NCBI RefSeq assembly: GCF_036850765.1
Contig: NC_089491.1
Span: 129,696,266-129,760,265 of the forward strand
Direction of reading: 5' to 3'
Origin: Saccopteryx bilineata
Taxonomy: Eukaryota; Chordata; Mammalia; Chiroptera; Emballonuridae
Length of the DNA: 64,000 bases
The position numbers were made by a program, and so were the translations under genes. Of this stretch, positions 32,644 to 45,865 are shown one piece after another (the stretch's first letter is position 1; each line of letters starts with the position of its first letter). A model generated the notes under the pieces. That model saw nothing but the letters and a program-made list of their open reading frames with translations. It did not search any database and had not been told where the DNA came from.

Positions 32644-34469
32644 TTTACTCATTTCTGTTTTACAAGTAACAGAAGTATAAGGATAGAAAATGGTTTACAG
32701 CTGATCATTAATAAAGAAAATAAAGCAACCTTACTGATTAACTGTTCTCATATCCAGTATATGATATTAATCTTGAAGGAGTCCTTCAGTGCTGGAAAGC
32801 AATTATACTAGTATGTTCTCTTAGGTTAAGATACATGGTATAGTTGCACAGGGCCCACACAAAGAAGGCCCCATGTTTGGTTTAGTGCTTAACTGTCACT
32901 CTTGAATTCTTAATAATTTAGTAACAGAACTTTGACATTTTGCCATTTCCTCCTGGCCCTGCAAACTATACTGCCAGTGCTATGCCTAGTCAAATTACTT
33001 ACACTCTACAACTCTCCCAAATTACTATTTCATTTATTGTTTTCTTTTATTCCTCCAGTGTCTTCTTTCTCTTTCTTTCTCTCAGTTTGATGGTTTATGT
33101 ATATTGTTTTACTACAGAGAAAATGAAAACAATCTAAAGAGAATTTCCATCTCTTCTTATAGCCATATTCAACAACCAACCCACCTACATCTGAACCCAT
33201 ATAATATTGGGTCTCTTCCTATTATATTGGATGAATGTTTCTTCCTTTTATCTAAAGTCATATAAACCACAGGAAACATGATTTCTGTCCAATACCATGA
33301 GAGGCCAATAAATCTGCCTAATTCTGAAATGCAGAATTAGGAAACCCATTTAGCCCTGACAGCTGAGCCACATTCCCCATTTCACCATAATAATACTAGA
33401 GCTAATATTTCTGGATCTCTATCTTTTCATTCTTCATTTTATTATTTCAGGAAATAAAATACTATTTATATGAGTCCCTCAAAGACCTCAACAGCAATCA
33501 CTTAATAAGTATTTATTGGTTGAAAGACTAAAGGAATGAGACTAGTAATGTTCTTAAACATTTTTAAAATTTCCTAATCTTGACTTTCCTATTATAATTA
33601 TGATATTTTATTTTTATTCCATTAAAGACCAATGTGGGTGGGTACTTTATTTGTGACTTCCCTAGCTATAAAATCTATTTTAAGTAAGATGATAGTGGTC
33701 AAAGACCCAGTTTATTTGAGCAAGTAATTTATAATGTTGTTTGGTACAATGGTAAAGCTATGTATGGCTATAGAATTCAGGCTTTACCCTACTCCTACCA
33801 CAGGCCGTCTACAGCTTGGTCGAAGTCCTTAATTTTCCTCATATACCACAATAAACAAACCCCACGATTGGCTCTTCCATTACATCACTTCCAACCAAGT
33901 CAAGTGCAAAAAGCTCAGCTCAATCTTACTTTTCTTTAGAAATAAAGACACAGTTCAATTTCCCATGCTTATCAGAGATTCAATTTACATGTGAAAAGTG
34001 GCAAGAATGAATAGGATAAATGTTTCCTAATCGTGTTGATTTCATGGAAATATTTTAGGTACAGTCTTGGGAAAGTGGGGAAAATAAGAAGGAATCCCAG
34101 TGGATTTTCTACTTTCTACCAAAACAAATCTACATTTAGCTTCCTCATTCATTAATATTTAAGATATTCTTCTGCTAAAAATTGTCTAAGTTCCTTTACA
34201 GTTCTAAATGCTTAAAAATATATTTTTGTTGAGTATAAGAAAATCATGTAGTAAAGATGTTACTTTAAATAATCTATATCAAAGGAAGAAAGGGTATGTT
34301 TCCTCAGAAGAAAGACTGAGTGACAATCTAACTGAAGTAATTTTAGATGGTTACAGGAGAAAAAGGAGTAACAAACAAGAGAAATAAGAAAAAAATGCAG
34401 AAAGTACAACCCCATCATTATCTTACACTTCATAAATTAGTTTACCCAGACTTAAGAATTTGAAAAAAA
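32644..34469. other. 1.8 kb, little recognised
   Basis: A diverged dispersed repeat may lie at about 32840-32990 (GCACAGGGCCCACAC, TTGAATTCTTAATAATTTAG, GGCCCTGCAAACTATAC), family unknown. A CTTT-rich patch is at 33062-33085. Otherwise nothing. Confidence 0.4.
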
Positions 34470-34511
34470 TTTGCATTTCATTGATATTTTTTTTGCATTT
34501 CATTGATTTTT
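34470..34511. repeat. Short tandem duplication
   Basis: Two near-identical neighbouring copies of a TTGCATTTCATTGAT(A)TTTTTT unit. Confidence 0.8.
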
Positions 34512-34709
34512 TAAAAACTGACTTAAAATCAAGTATAACTCCTAATGTTTAGTGCATAAATAATATCTTAATTAATTTTAGGCCTTTAAAGAATTTCTAC
34601 TTTAAAATTATTGGGAATAATTTAATTTTAAAAAACATAATTTTAAAACTCAATAAAATATTCCAATAAAATAACTGTACTTAAAAACATATATCGTTTT
34701 ATTTTATTT

Positions 34710-35262
34710 CCAAATCTTAGAAGAGACCAAGATGTCTTTCAATAAGTGAATGGATAACAAACTGTGGTATATCCATACAATGAGATATTATTCAGTTATA
34801 AAAATAAATGAGCTATCAAATCATAAAAAGACAGAAAAACTTTAAGTGCATATTGCAAAATGGCATAACTATGGGGAAAGTAAGAAGATGCGTGGTTACC
34901 ACGAGCCTAGGGGAAGGAGAGAAGGATGAAAACGTGGAACATAGAAGATCTTTATCACAGTAACGTTATTCTGTAGGATACTCTAGTGATGGACTTGTCA
35001 TCATATGTTTGTCAAAACATGGAATATACAACTCGAAGAGCAAACTGTAATGTGAACTAAGAACTTTAATTAATTGTATGTATCAATATAGGCCTATCAA
35101 CTGTAACAAATGTACCACACTAAAGTAAGGTGTAGTAATAATAATAAAAGAAATGAGAGGAGGGGAGGAAAGGCATATATGGAAACTGTACTTTCCACTC
35201 AATTTTTCTGTAACCCTGAACTGCTCAAAACAACAAACAAAAAATCTATTTTTAAGTCCCAC
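34710..35262 (+). mobile_element. Old L1 (L1M-type) 3' end
   Basis: AATAAGTGAATGGATAACAA, TGGTATATCCATACAATGAG, TATTATTCAGTTATAAAAAT (end of ORF2), then GTGGTTACCACGAGCCTAGG and the 3' UTR phrases TATATGGAAACTGTACTTTC, CAATTTTTCTGTAACCCTGA, ACTGCTCAAAAC. Heavily mutated. Confidence 0.85.
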
Positions 35263-35344
35263 TAAAAAAATAAGAAGAGAACAAAAATACAGTAGTGAAG
35301 TAACTCTAGTTTATAAAAATGCATTAGAAACCATATAGCATAGT

Positions 35345-35490
35345 TTTAAACTACAAGGACTTTGAAGACAAGCAGACCAGTATTTCCATTTAAGCTCTGT
35401 TATTTACTACCTGTTTGACTTTGAAAAAAAAATTTTAACTTCCCAAAATCTAAGCTTCATCATTTACAAAATAGGGACAACAGCTGTACA
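35345..35490 (-). mobile_element. MIR SINE, reverse
   Basis: AAGCTCTGTTATTTACTACC, TGTTTGACTTTG, AACTTCCCAAAATCTAAGC and ATCATTTACAAAATAGGGAC match reversed MIR. Confidence 0.75.
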
Positions 35491-36855
35491 GATATTTCTA
35501 TTTTTTTTATCAATATAAAGTATTCCAAAAACAAAGTCTATTTGTTCTTGTAGAAATAAAAATAGTATCAAGTTTTGACATGGTTCTGTTGGACCCATTG
35601 TATAAATTTAGTACCTTCTACTTGTTGGAGTGCTATAGTAAGAAACTTTATTACTTACATTATTATGAATATATATAATTAAAAAGTCTTGCTCATTTTT
35701 GAGCCTTAAAGGGATGGAAAATTTACAGCAATACTTCCCAATCTGAATTTATAAATAGATATACCCTTCTAGATAAGGGCAGCTTAAGGACATGACCATC
35801 TTGTTGAATATTTTATGTTAAAACACATTATCAACATTTAATACAAGAATAGTTTGCTTCTGTTCTTCCTAATAAGAAGCATGAACAGCCCCTTTAAGTA
35901 CTGAGCACTTATATTAGTGTGCACTCTGTTGCTATTTGTAAAATATTTATTTCACACTACTCTGGTTTGGTTGATTCAGGTTTCGCCTCCAGTAAAAACT
36001 GCAGTGGTGCTTTTCAGACATTCTACACCTAACTTACATCCCTTTTCTCTGTGGAATTCTTAAATTGTGTTGGTCTGGTACCAGAAATTACTTCTCAGAA
36101 ATCATACTAGAAAAATTCTAAAGCTGTACACTACCATAAGCCAGGTGTGGTCTGAGAAAGACCTGGAGAGCTGCTGATTCATAGAGTGGGGCTTGGCCCT
36201 CAGAGAACTTGGAAAGGTGTTTTCCAGGGTACTGCTGATTCGTTGTTTGACCTTGCTCAAGGTCTCTTTCTCAATGAATGTAGCGAATGAGCAAAAAGTA
36301 TCAATATCTTCTACATTCTTTAATGACTACTTGTGAATTAACAACCTTAAGATACAAATATTAAAAAGACATACTGTCAAGAAATGCAAGCATCATTATT
36401 ATTTATGCAAAATGAAATGGAAAAACTAGAATGTATTAATTTGAAAAAAAACATTATGAGCAGAGGGCTGGCACAAGTGCAAAACACCATTTGTTCTGAG
36501 ATAAATTTACTTCCTATTTCTAACATTCAATGAAAGAAAGAAATTGAATGCTGCACACAGAAACCCACAACTGTACAATGCATTCAGAGACTTTGGAGTT
36601 GAATTCAGTTGACACTTAAATAAAGTTCAGATTTCACAGACTTTTGCTTTGTTTTGTCCATGAAAGGCCCAGCTGTTTGCCCAGCTGTCTATCAGTCATT
36701 CTTGATCATAGCCTTATTTGTGGGATTCTGTACTCTTGTAATTTCTTTTGGAACTAAAAATGGTGGACATATATTTTCTTTGTTTGAAGATTACACAAAA
36801 AAAGCTTCTGACTATGAATAGGAAGATTACAAAGGGACATTACTTAGAGACTCTT
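35491..36855. other. 1.4 kb, nothing recognised
   Basis: No recognised gene or repeat. Confidence 0.5.
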
Positions 36856-36897
36856 TTTTTAAATTTTTATTTATTTATTCATTTTAGAGAGGAGAGG

Positions 36898-36956
<59 letters not shown>

Positions 36957-37097
36957 GACAGAGAAAGAGAAGGTGGGGAGGAGCTGGAAGCATCAACTCC
37001 CATCTGTGCCTTGACCAGGCAAGCCCAGGGTTTCGAACTGGCGACCTCAGCATTTCCAGGTCGACGCTTTATCCACTGCACCACCACAGGTCAGGCT
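36856..37097 (-). mobile_element. SINE family C with expanded GA repeat
   Basis: Reverse family C: ATTTATTTATTCATTTTAGA tail side, a long (GA)n at 36905-36952, GAGGAGCTGGAAGCATCAAC, TTCGAACTGGCGACCTCAG and the head complement CCACCACAGGTCAGGC. A 14-bp TSD with two mismatches sits at 36842-36855 and 37098-37111. Confidence 0.93.
36905..36952. repeat. GA microsatellite
   Basis: Nearly pure (AG)n of about 48 bases inside the SINE's CT-rich region. Confidence 0.95.
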
Positions 37098-37111
37098 ATT
37101 TAGAGATTCTT

Positions 37112-37823
37112 AAATAAGCATATGATATTTCTAAGAATTCAACTCTAATTGAGTTATTATGGCTCATTAAAGAGCTGTTGACTGGTCCATCATCTCAAGA
37201 TAAAAAACTCAGCTTTGCTTAAATATTAGATTTCTATTATTTCCATTTCAATCTTAAATCTCTATTGAATAAGTTCAAATGAATAAACAAACAAAACATA
37301 TCACATGAAATAATGCCATGTTTCTAAGACTTACCATTTGTCAAAATGAACAGAGTAAGTGTGAGCTGTGGCTGAGTGGAGTGATAGGCCAGAGTCAAAG
37401 AGCATTCTCTGACAACGAAGGATAGTGTGACCATGGGCAAACACTTGGGCCTCTGTGCACACATAAATATTGAGGGGGCTGAATAGATGAATGATTTGAA
37501 AATTGTGTTCCAGAACTCTGGGTTCTGTGAAGTTATTTTAGGAAAATCTAAGGTGAAAGAAAACAAAATGAAGTTCAGATGGGTAAGGTTCTCACTCCCC
37601 CTCTTATGAAAAGCATTTTATACTTATCTTTTTTTATTTTTGAAGTTCATCATCATAGGATTTAGTTTAATAAAAATATTTCTTATTTTATACCTTAAAT
37701 AATTAAGTTATTTCTAGTCTATATTACTAACTGGGGGTCAGGAGACCAAAGTCCTTGCTATCTTTGCAAATCTGATCAAATCAATTCACCACACAGTACT
37801 CTTTTTTTTTTTAAGTCTCTTTA
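37112..37823. other. Stretch without recognised features
   Basis: Nothing recognised. Confidence 0.5.
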
Positions 37824-37837
37824 AATATTAAAATATC

Positions 37838-38202
37838 AGCCTTGGCCAGTTGGCTCAGTGATATAGCATTGGCCCAGCATATGGAAATCCTGAGTTTGAT
37901 TCCCAGTCAGGGCACACAAGAGAAGCAACAACCTGCTTCTCTATCCTACCCCTTCCGCTTCTCTCTCTCTTCCCCTCTAGCAGCCATAGCTCAACTGGAG
38001 TGAGTTGGCCCCAGACACTGAGGATGGCTCCATGGCCTCTGCCTTAGACACTAAGAAAAGCTTGATTGCTGAGCAACCAGCAATGCCCCAGATGGGCAGA
38101 GCATCACCCCTTAGTGGGCATGCCGAGTGGATCTGGGTCAGAGCAAATGCAGGAGTCTGTCTCCCTCTTTCCCCTCCTCTCACTGAATAAAATTAATTAA
38201 TT
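37838..38202 (+). mobile_element. SINE family A, older variant
   Basis: Head GCCTTGGCCAGTTGGCTCAG, GGCACACAAGAGAAGCAAC, GATGGCTCCATGGCCTCTGC and an AATAAAATTAATT tail. TSD AATATTAAAAT(A/G)TC at 37824-37837 and 38203-38216. Confidence 0.92.
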
Positions 38203-38412
38203 AATATTAAAATGTCTAATTCTCTTGGATGGTAAATAAAAAGGAAAAAAGTATAATTTTCCAAGCCACTTTGGTCATGATATCAAATTTAAATTACTAA
38301 TAAAATCTTAAAATCTAAAAATATTTTAACATTTCAAAGTAACCTCTTATATTTTCATTTTCAGTGCACATATTCATTGTTTTAAATATAGATATAGATT
38401 AAATTTTTTTAA

Positions 38413-39400
38413 AGCCCTGGACAGGTAGCTAAGTTGGTTAGAGCATCATCCCTATACACCAAGGTTGGGGGTTTGATCTCCATTAGGGAGCATATAAGAA
38501 TCAACCAATGAATGCATAAAAAAGTGAAATAACTACAATGAGATACCACCTCATGCCTGTTAGATTAGATATTATCAACAAGACAGGTAATAACAAATTC
38601 TGGAGAGGCTGTGGAGAAAAAGGAACCTTCATTCACTGTTGGTGGGATTGTAAAGTAGTACAACCATTATGGAAGAAAGTATGGTGGTTCCTCAAAAAAT
38701 TAAGAATAGAATTACCATATGACCCAGCAATCCCTCTACTGGGTATATACCCCAAAAACTCAGAAACATTGGTATGTAAAGACACATGCAACCCCATGTT
38801 CATTGCAGCATTGTTCACATTGGCCAAGACATGAAAATCACCAAACAGCCCTTCAATAGATGATTGGATAAAGAAGATGTGGCACATATATACTATGGAA
38901 TACTACTCAGCCATAAGAAATGATGACATAGGATCATTGACAACAACATGGATGGACCTTGATAACATTATACTGAGTGAAATAAGTAAATCAGAGAAAA
39001 CTAAGAACTATATGATTCCATACATAGGAGGGACACAAAATTGAAACTCATGGACATGGACAAGAGTGAGGTGGTTACCTGGGGCAGGGAGGAGAGGGGA
39101 GGGACACAAAGAAAACCAAATAGAAGGTAATGGAAGACTATATGACTTTGGGTGATGGATATACAACTTAATCAAATGTCAAAATGACCTGGAGATGTTT
39201 TCTCTGAATCTATGAACTCTAATTGATCAATGTCATCCCATTAAAATTAAGTGTCTAAATAAAAAAATAAATAAATAAATAAATAAAAACTTATAAAATT
39301 TAAAACAAGGAGAATAAAAAAAAGTGAAATAAAATATCAATGTTTTTTTCTTTCTCTCCCTTTGCCTCTCTCTTTCTCTAAAATTAATTTTTAAAATTTA
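38413..39400 (+). mobile_element. SINE family D split by an L1
   Basis: Left part 38413-38516: GCCCTGGACAGGTAGCTAAG, GTTGGTTAGAGCATC, AACCAATGAATGCATAAA. Right part about 39331-39400: CAATGTTTTTTTCTTTCTCT, CTCTAAAATTAAT. The L1 at 38532-39312 sits between them. Confidence 0.88.
38532..39312 (+). mobile_element. LINE-1, 5'-truncated, young lineage, inside SINE D
   Basis: Covers the last part of ORF2 from AATGAGATACCACCTCATGC through TGACATAGGATCATTGACAA, a GGGGCAGGGAGGAGAGGGGA 3' UTR and an (AAAT)n tail. A TSD resembling ATAAAAAAGTGAAATA lies at 38516-38531 and about 39313-39330. The ORF2 fragment ends early at a stop near 38832 (ACATGA, where a tryptophan codon is expected), so it is a dead copy. 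Confidence 0.93.
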
Positions 39401-41544
39401 AAAGCAATTTGTTTTTTATTTCTATATTTATCATTGTAGTCTTTAAATGATAAATAATATTTATATATAAATATATTTATTATATATGTGTATATGTATC
39501 AAAATATATTTATCAAAAATTTATCAGTGTAACTTATTAGTAAGAACTTACTGGTTAATAGGTTAAAAAAAGTAAAAGTATGTTGTCATACTGGTTTACA
39601 TTTACAACCTGTATGTTGTCAATATAGCAAGGCTGACAATTCCTGACTTTTCTGGACAACTATAGCTGTATAAAATAATATTATGCCAGATTCACCTATT
39701 TGTATACTAAATAACTTTTTATTATATTGGAAAAAGTAACTAGCCTCCAGAGTAGAGCTGGTTGAAAAATGTCCTCAGTCACATTCGGGACTATTAGTAA
39801 ATTATAACACTAAACTATGTTAGATAATTTGCTTTTAGGGAAAGGAACAACATTTAAGAGAAGGATGTTTCTTTTTCTCCGTTACAAGTATATTGATAAT
39901 TTCAAATTAATGTTTTAATTGTGAATTCTTATTTAATGGAAGATTCATGTGCTATTTTGGACATAAGGTTTTACATATACTTTACACTTCTTGTGTTGGA
40001 ATTGCAAAATACACATATATACAAAATTAATAAGACAAGATTTTAGATTAATGAGATTTATAGCCCATGCTCCACATACCTACTTAGAAATTTAATCCAG
40101 ATCAATTTAAGAGGACAGTTTTATCAAGCAGAACTATTTAGTGTGGACTAAAAAATGTTCACATTTTTTATGAGTATGAACTCCAAGTTACCCAGTGTTC
40201 AGAGACATACAGATTCATTCTGGGGCATTCTCACAGGTTGGAACTATTCTGGGAACACCTAAAAACAGTTTTGATGTGATTGGCTAAAAAGCCACACCTT
40301 GTTTCAGATTTGGCCATTTTGTCTGTTACAACCATTGAGGGTGCAACTCTGAATTGGAGGAGGCAACAAAAAAGAAAGAATTCATTGATTAACCATGTGA
40401 TCTTAAAGAAACCTTGATTTCCACAAAAAGAACATCTTTAAAAAAGAAAAACCTTGATTAGTCTCTAACCTCACCTTTTCTTCCAGAGTTAACTAATGTA
40501 AACATCATATTTCTTCCTTAGACATTTAAAAGAAACAAGAATAATGGTTCCATACTGTCTAGTTTAATACATATTTTCCAAAGCTTTAAATGTAGTACTA
40601 GAAATTCTGTGAAGTTCTTCCTTATCCTCAGCACCATATTTTCTTCTGTGTCCTAATTTAACAAGCCTTGAAATTGCTAGAAAATAAAATTTATTTTTAG
40701 AGGAAGAGACAGCATTTTTAACAAATCATGAAATTTGAACTGCTTATCTTAGCAGTGCAAACTGACAGCATATGCATACACATAATTAAACAGGAAACAA
40801 TAATTGTACATCTCGATGGCTTTCCCAGAACAAGAAAGTCAACTGCCTAAGGGATATGTCAAGAATAATTTCTTTGCATGCATTGCTCTCATGCTGTGCT
40901 TTGTCACAGGGAGAGTTCATCAATGGAGAGTGTATAAAGCTCTCAGGCAACACAATGGATCTTTATTCTCACCCACTTCCTTACAAGGGAAGAAGGAATT
41001 GGGTCATCATCCTGAAACAAGCTCCTCTTCTCTAAAAATAGTAGTGGGAGCTTTTTCTAAAGAGCCATATTTCTCTGTATGCATAGAAATGGAGAGAAAA
41101 GGAAAATACAGCTATTTTCCAAAAGTGAGTGCAGACAAAAGAGAGAATTAAGTAGTGAGGCTGATCTGTTCTTCTTTACAGAGAAAAATTTCACCACTTA
41201 AAATAGTCTTTCACTTAAAATATCATCATTAGATGCAAATTAGATGACTAAGGTGATATCTGTACTGCTTACATACCTCTAATTTTGGAAAGGACCATTA
41301 GCTAGACCAGAAAGAAGACATGTCCACAGCCAAAGCAACCCTCAAGAAAATATATAACATACAAATGTCATCTGGACAGTTCTTCAAGGTCTGTAGTTTT
41401 AGAACTCCCTTCATAATATTTATTACCAATGGCCAAAGAAAAGTAGGATTTCTAATTATGTATATACATTTTTTCTGATTATATATGCCTATATTTAAAA
41501 TTAGATGTACATATATATTCTAAATATATATACACATTCATTTT
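39401..41544. other. 2.1 kb, nothing recognised
   Basis: AT-rich. A 115-codon frame at 40804-41151 has no recognisable domain or repeat; I treat it as chance. Confidence 0.5.
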
Positions 41545-41787
41545 GCCTGCCCAGGTGATAGCGCAGTGGATAGAGCATTGACTTGGAATACTGAAGACCC
41601 AGTTTTGAAAGACCAAGGTTGCTGGCTTGAGCAAGGGGTCACTGGTTCAACTGGAGCCCCCCAGTAAAGGCACATATGAGAAAGCAATCAATGAACATCT
41701 AAAGTGCAACAACTATGAAATGAAACTTTTCATTTCCCTCCCTTCTTATCTGTCTGTCTCTATATCTATCTCTCTCTCGCTTAAAAT
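41545..41787 (+). mobile_element. SINE family B, shortened
   Basis: GCCTGCCCAGGTGATAGCGC, TTGGAATACTGAAGACCCAG, AGCAAGGGGTCACTGG, GAAAGCAATCAATGAACATC, TCTGTCTGTCTC. The middle CTCATCTGG block is missing. Confidence 0.88.
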
Positions 41788-41840
41788 ATATATATATATA
41801 ATATATATATATATATATGCACACACACATACATACACAT
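41788..41840. repeat. AT and CA microsatellite
   Basis: (AT)n followed by (CA)n/(CATA)n, grown from the SINE B tail. Confidence 0.9.
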
Positions 41841-41878
41841 TTTAAATTACATATACATGTATATTTAAATTATTTATT

Positions 41879-42240
41879 GCCCTGGTCAGTTGGCTCAGTG
41901 GTAGAGTGTCAACCTGGCACGTAGAGGTTTCAGGTTTGATTCCCAGCCAAGGCACACAGGAGAAGAACCCATCTGCTTCTTCATTCCTTCTTGCTTCTCT
42001 CTCTCTCTCTCTTTGCCTCCTGTAGCCATGGCTCAAATGGAGCAAGTTGGCCCTGGGCACTGAGGATGGCTCCATGGCCTCCGCCTCAGGTGCTAAAGAA
42101 GAGCTTAGTTTCTAAGCAATGGAGCAACATCCCAGATGGGCAGAGTATCGTCCCCTAGTGGGCTTGCTGGGTGGATCCCCATCAGGATGCATGCAGGAGT
42201 CTGTCTTTCTGCCCCTCTCTTCTCACTGAATTTAAAAAAA
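41879..42240 (+). mobile_element. SINE family A, diverged
   Basis: GCCCTGGTCAGTTGGCTCAG, TTTGATTCCCAGCCAAGGCA, GATGGCTCCATGGCCTCCGC, GGGCAGAGTATCGTCCCCTA and a TTTAAAAAAAG tail. An old copy about 90 bases after the SINE B. Confidence 0.9.
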
Positions 42241-43499
42241 GTATGTATTATGTATTTCTATAATATATGCATATATAATTATAATTATATATGTATATAT
42301 TTTTAAGATCCAAGATTTGTATCTTAATGGAACTAATTAGGGACAGTGCCAAAAAAATTATGTTCTCACTGGCAAGGTGAGTTTTCAGAAGTTTTCAAAA
42401 AATGTCATTGCCCACATAATACACCCCCTTCTGTAAATGTTTACTAATAATATCAATAGATCTTTTAACAGAAAAGTCTTCGATTTCACAAAATAATTTG
42501 TTTCAAATAGCCATATATGGAATAAAATGTTTTAATTTGAACCTCCTATATGATATAAAATATTATAACTAATACTTCCCTCAGAACAGGCCTTCATAGT
42601 TGGATGAAGGGCACTGGGACCTGAGATGTATCACATGAGTTCAGGCACAACAAACAGAGCCAGGATGCTGGAAGGGAAGATTAGGATTGTAAAGACACGT
42701 CCCAGCTTTCCCTTAGAGGATATTGAGTTGCCTAAAAACTAATCTGCAAGGACAAATCATTTACTCTCTAAATGAAAGTAAAAGGGTTTAAAATCTAACT
42801 CCATGGAAAACAAACAAGCCAATGAATGTAACTGGAAAATTCCAAACATGAGACACACTAGATGCATGCGTTCTATATACACTATTATGATTCCCAAATG
42901 TGTAGAGTCTGTGGGGAATTTTTCTTTCCTTATTGTGGTTAAGTAGAACTGTTAAGGAAAGCTTATGCTTTGCCCTTATCTTTTGTCTTGAAACCTGAAA
43001 ATATAGCCATTCATAAAATTCCACCAGTACCTTTCATTAAGGTATTGAAGTAAGAGCAATAGATAGATAGTCTGGGAATTAATGCTTATTCTTCACTGCT
43101 AGAGTTACTGAGTTACTGGTTTATTAGCATTAATCATTCCTCAGGGCACTCTATATCTGTTTCCTCATTTGCTTATTATACTAAACTTTTATGGTGCATT
43201 AATACTTTGGTTTAAAATGAGGTGAATAAAATTTAATGTTAGTAACCTGAAGCCACACTACTAGTGGGAGAACTGGGACAACAAACTCATTCCAAAAACT
43301 CATATTCATTGTGTAATGTGATACTAATACATAGGGATGAGTATAGCATGTTCCCACCAAAAATAGGACTTGAAAAGTAGTTTATTAATAATTGAGTATT
43401 ATCAAACTATAGTCCTGTGACCACCAATATTTCAATTTATTTTACATCTGAGCATAGTTTGAAATATGTCTAGTTCAGATGTGAATTTAATAATAATGA
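42241..43499. other. 1.26 kb, nothing recognised
   Basis: AT-rich with no recognised gene. A weak MIR-like piece may lie near 43140-43165. Confidence 0.45.
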
Positions 43500-43712
43500 T
43501 AATAAATTATATAGTACTTACCTAGAATTATAGGTGCCTGGTCCTGTTCTAAATGCTTTTCAAATATCAGTTTATTTATCTTTATGAATAAAGGAAATTG
43601 ACATATAGAATTAAGTAACTCACCAAAGGTCCAAAGATCACACAAAGTAAATGATAGAGCCAGTATTCAAACCTAGGAGGTATGGTTCTAGAATCAAGAA
43701 TCTTACTCTATT
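43500..43712 (+). mobile_element. MIR SINE, sense, split by an L1
   Basis: GTGCCTGGTCCTGTTCTAAA, TCAGTTTATTTATCTTTATG, AGTAACTCACCAAAGGTCC and GCCAGTATTCAAACCTAGGA match MIR in order. The end phrase (AACTCTTAGGTTATACTGCC) is found after the L1 at about 45892-45911. Confidence 0.85.
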
Positions 43713-45865
43713 AAATGGCACAAAACTGAAGGCTTCCCCCTTAAATCAGAAACAAGACAGGGTTGTCCACTCTCTCCACTCTTATTTAATGTGGTACTAG
43801 AGGTTCTAGCCAGAGCAATAAGACAAGACAAAGAAATAAAAGGCATCCATATCGGAAAAGAAGAAGTAAAGGTATCACTTTTTGCAGATGATATGATCCT
43901 ATACATCGAAAACCCCAAAGAATCCACAAAAAGACTACTAGAAACAATAAGCCAATACAGTAAGGTCACAGGATACAAAATTAACATACAGAAGTCAATA
44001 GCCTTTCTATATGCCAACAATGAAACATTTAAGAACAAACTCAAAAGAATAATCCTCTTCACGACAGCAGCAACAACAAAAAATACTTAGGAATAAACAT
44101 AACAAAGAATGTAAAGGACTTATATAATGAAAACTATAAACCATTGTTAAGGGAAATCGAAAAAGATATAATGAGATGGAAGAATATTCCTTGTTCTTGG
44201 TTAGGAAGAATAAATATAATCAAGATGGCCATATTACCCAAAGCAATATACAAATTTAATGCAATTACCATAAAAATTCCAACGACATTTTTTAAAGAAA
44301 TGGAGGAAAAAATCATCAGATTTATATGGAACTATAAAAAACCCAAATAGCCAAAGCAATCCTAAAGAAAAAGAATGAAGCTGGGGGCATTACAATACCT
44401 TACTTCAAACTATATTATAGGGCCATGACAATCAAAACAGCATGGTATTGGCAGAAAAACAGACACTCAGACCAATGGAACAGAATAGAAAACCCAGAAA
44501 TAAAACCACATATATATAGTCAAATAATTTTTGGTAAAGGGGCCAACAACACACAATGGAGAAAAGAAAGCTTCTTCAACAAATGGTGCTGGGAAAACTG
44601 GAAAGCCACATGCAAAAGAATGAAACTGGACTACAGTTTGTCCCCCTGTACTAAAATTAACTCAAGATGGATCAAAGATCTAAACATAAGACCTGAAACA
44701 ATTAAGTACATAGAAGAAGACATAGGTACTCAACTCATGGACCTGGGTTTTAAAGAGCATTTTATGAATTTGACTCCACAGGCAAGAGAAGTGAAGGCAA
44801 AAATTAATGAATGGGACTACATCAGACTAAGAAGTTTTTGCTCAGCAAGAGAAACTGATAACAAAATAAACAGAAAGCCAACTAAATGGGAAATGATATT
44901 TTCAAACAACAGCTCAGATAAGGGCCTAATATCCAAAATATACAAAGAACTCATAAAACTCAACAACAAACAAACAATCCAATAAAAAAAATGGAAAGAG
45001 GGCATGAACAGACACTTCTCCCAGGAAGAAATACAAATGGCCAACAGATATATGAAAAGATGCTCATCTTCATTAGTTATTAGAGAAATGCAAATCAAAA
45101 CTGCTATGAGATACCACCTCACACCTGTTCGATTAGCTATTATTAACAAGACAGGTAATAGCAAATGTTGGAGAGGCTGTGGAGAAAAAGGAACCCTCAT
45201 TCACTGTTGGTGGGAATGTAAAGTAGTACAACCATTATGAAGGAAAGTATGGTGGTTCCTCAAAAACTGAAAATAGAACTACCTTATGACCCAGCAATCC
45301 CTCTACTGGGTATATACCCCAAAAACTCAGAAACATTGATACGTAAAGACACATGCAGCCCCATGTTTATTGCAGCATTGTTCACAGTGGCCAGGACATG
45401 GAAACAACCAAAAAGCCCATCAATAGATGACTGGATAAAGAAGATGTGGCACATATCCACTATGGAATACTACTCAGCCATAAGAAATGATGACATCGGA
45501 TCATTTACAGCAAAATGGTGGGATCTTGATAACATTATACGAAGCGAAATAAGTAAATCAGAAAAAAACAGAAACTGCATTATTCCATACGTAGGTGGGA
45601 CATAAAAGTGAGACTAAGAGACATTGATAAGAGTGTGGTGGTTACAGGGGGAAGGGGGAGAGGGAGAGGGAAAGGGGGAGGGGGAAGGGCACAAAGAAAA
45701 CTAGATAGAAGGTGACAGAGGACAATCTGACTTTGGGTGATGGGTATGCAACATAACTGAACGACAAGACAACCTGGACATGTTATCTTTGAATATATGT
45801 ATCCTGATTTATTGATGTCGCCCCATTAAAAAAATAAAATTATTAAAAAAAAAAGGAAAAAAAAA
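43713..45865 (+). mobile_element. LINE-1, 5'-truncated, about 2.15 kb
   Basis: Largest L1 in the window: the second half of ORF2 (from within the reverse transcriptase), a 3' UTR with a GGGGGAGAGGGAGAGGGA tract at about 45650-45690, and an A-rich tail. It sits in a MIR. Left AAGAATCTTACTCT and right AAGAATCCAACTCT may be a mutated TSD. Same lineage as the L1s at 14529 and 38532. Confidence 0.94.
43738..45605 (+). pseudogene. L1 ORF2p pseudogene (reverse transcriptase to C-terminus)
   Basis: Dead remnant of the L1 ORF2 protein, the reverse transcriptase that copies L1 RNA at genomic nicks. The reverse-transcriptase motif [13 protein letters not shown] and the catalytic FADDM (about 43884-43898) are visible, then [12 protein letters not shown], the [13 protein letters not shown] region and the cysteine motif in [14 protein letters not shown], ending PYVGGT. 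The frame is broken by a shift near 44050-44090 and by stops near 44348, 44983 and 45238. The endonuclease half is absent through 5' truncation. Not functional. Confidence 0.93.

Noticed and set aside
40804..41151. 115-codon frame in unique DNA
   Set aside because: No recognisable domain, homologue or coding context; plausible by chance across 64 kb, though not excluded.
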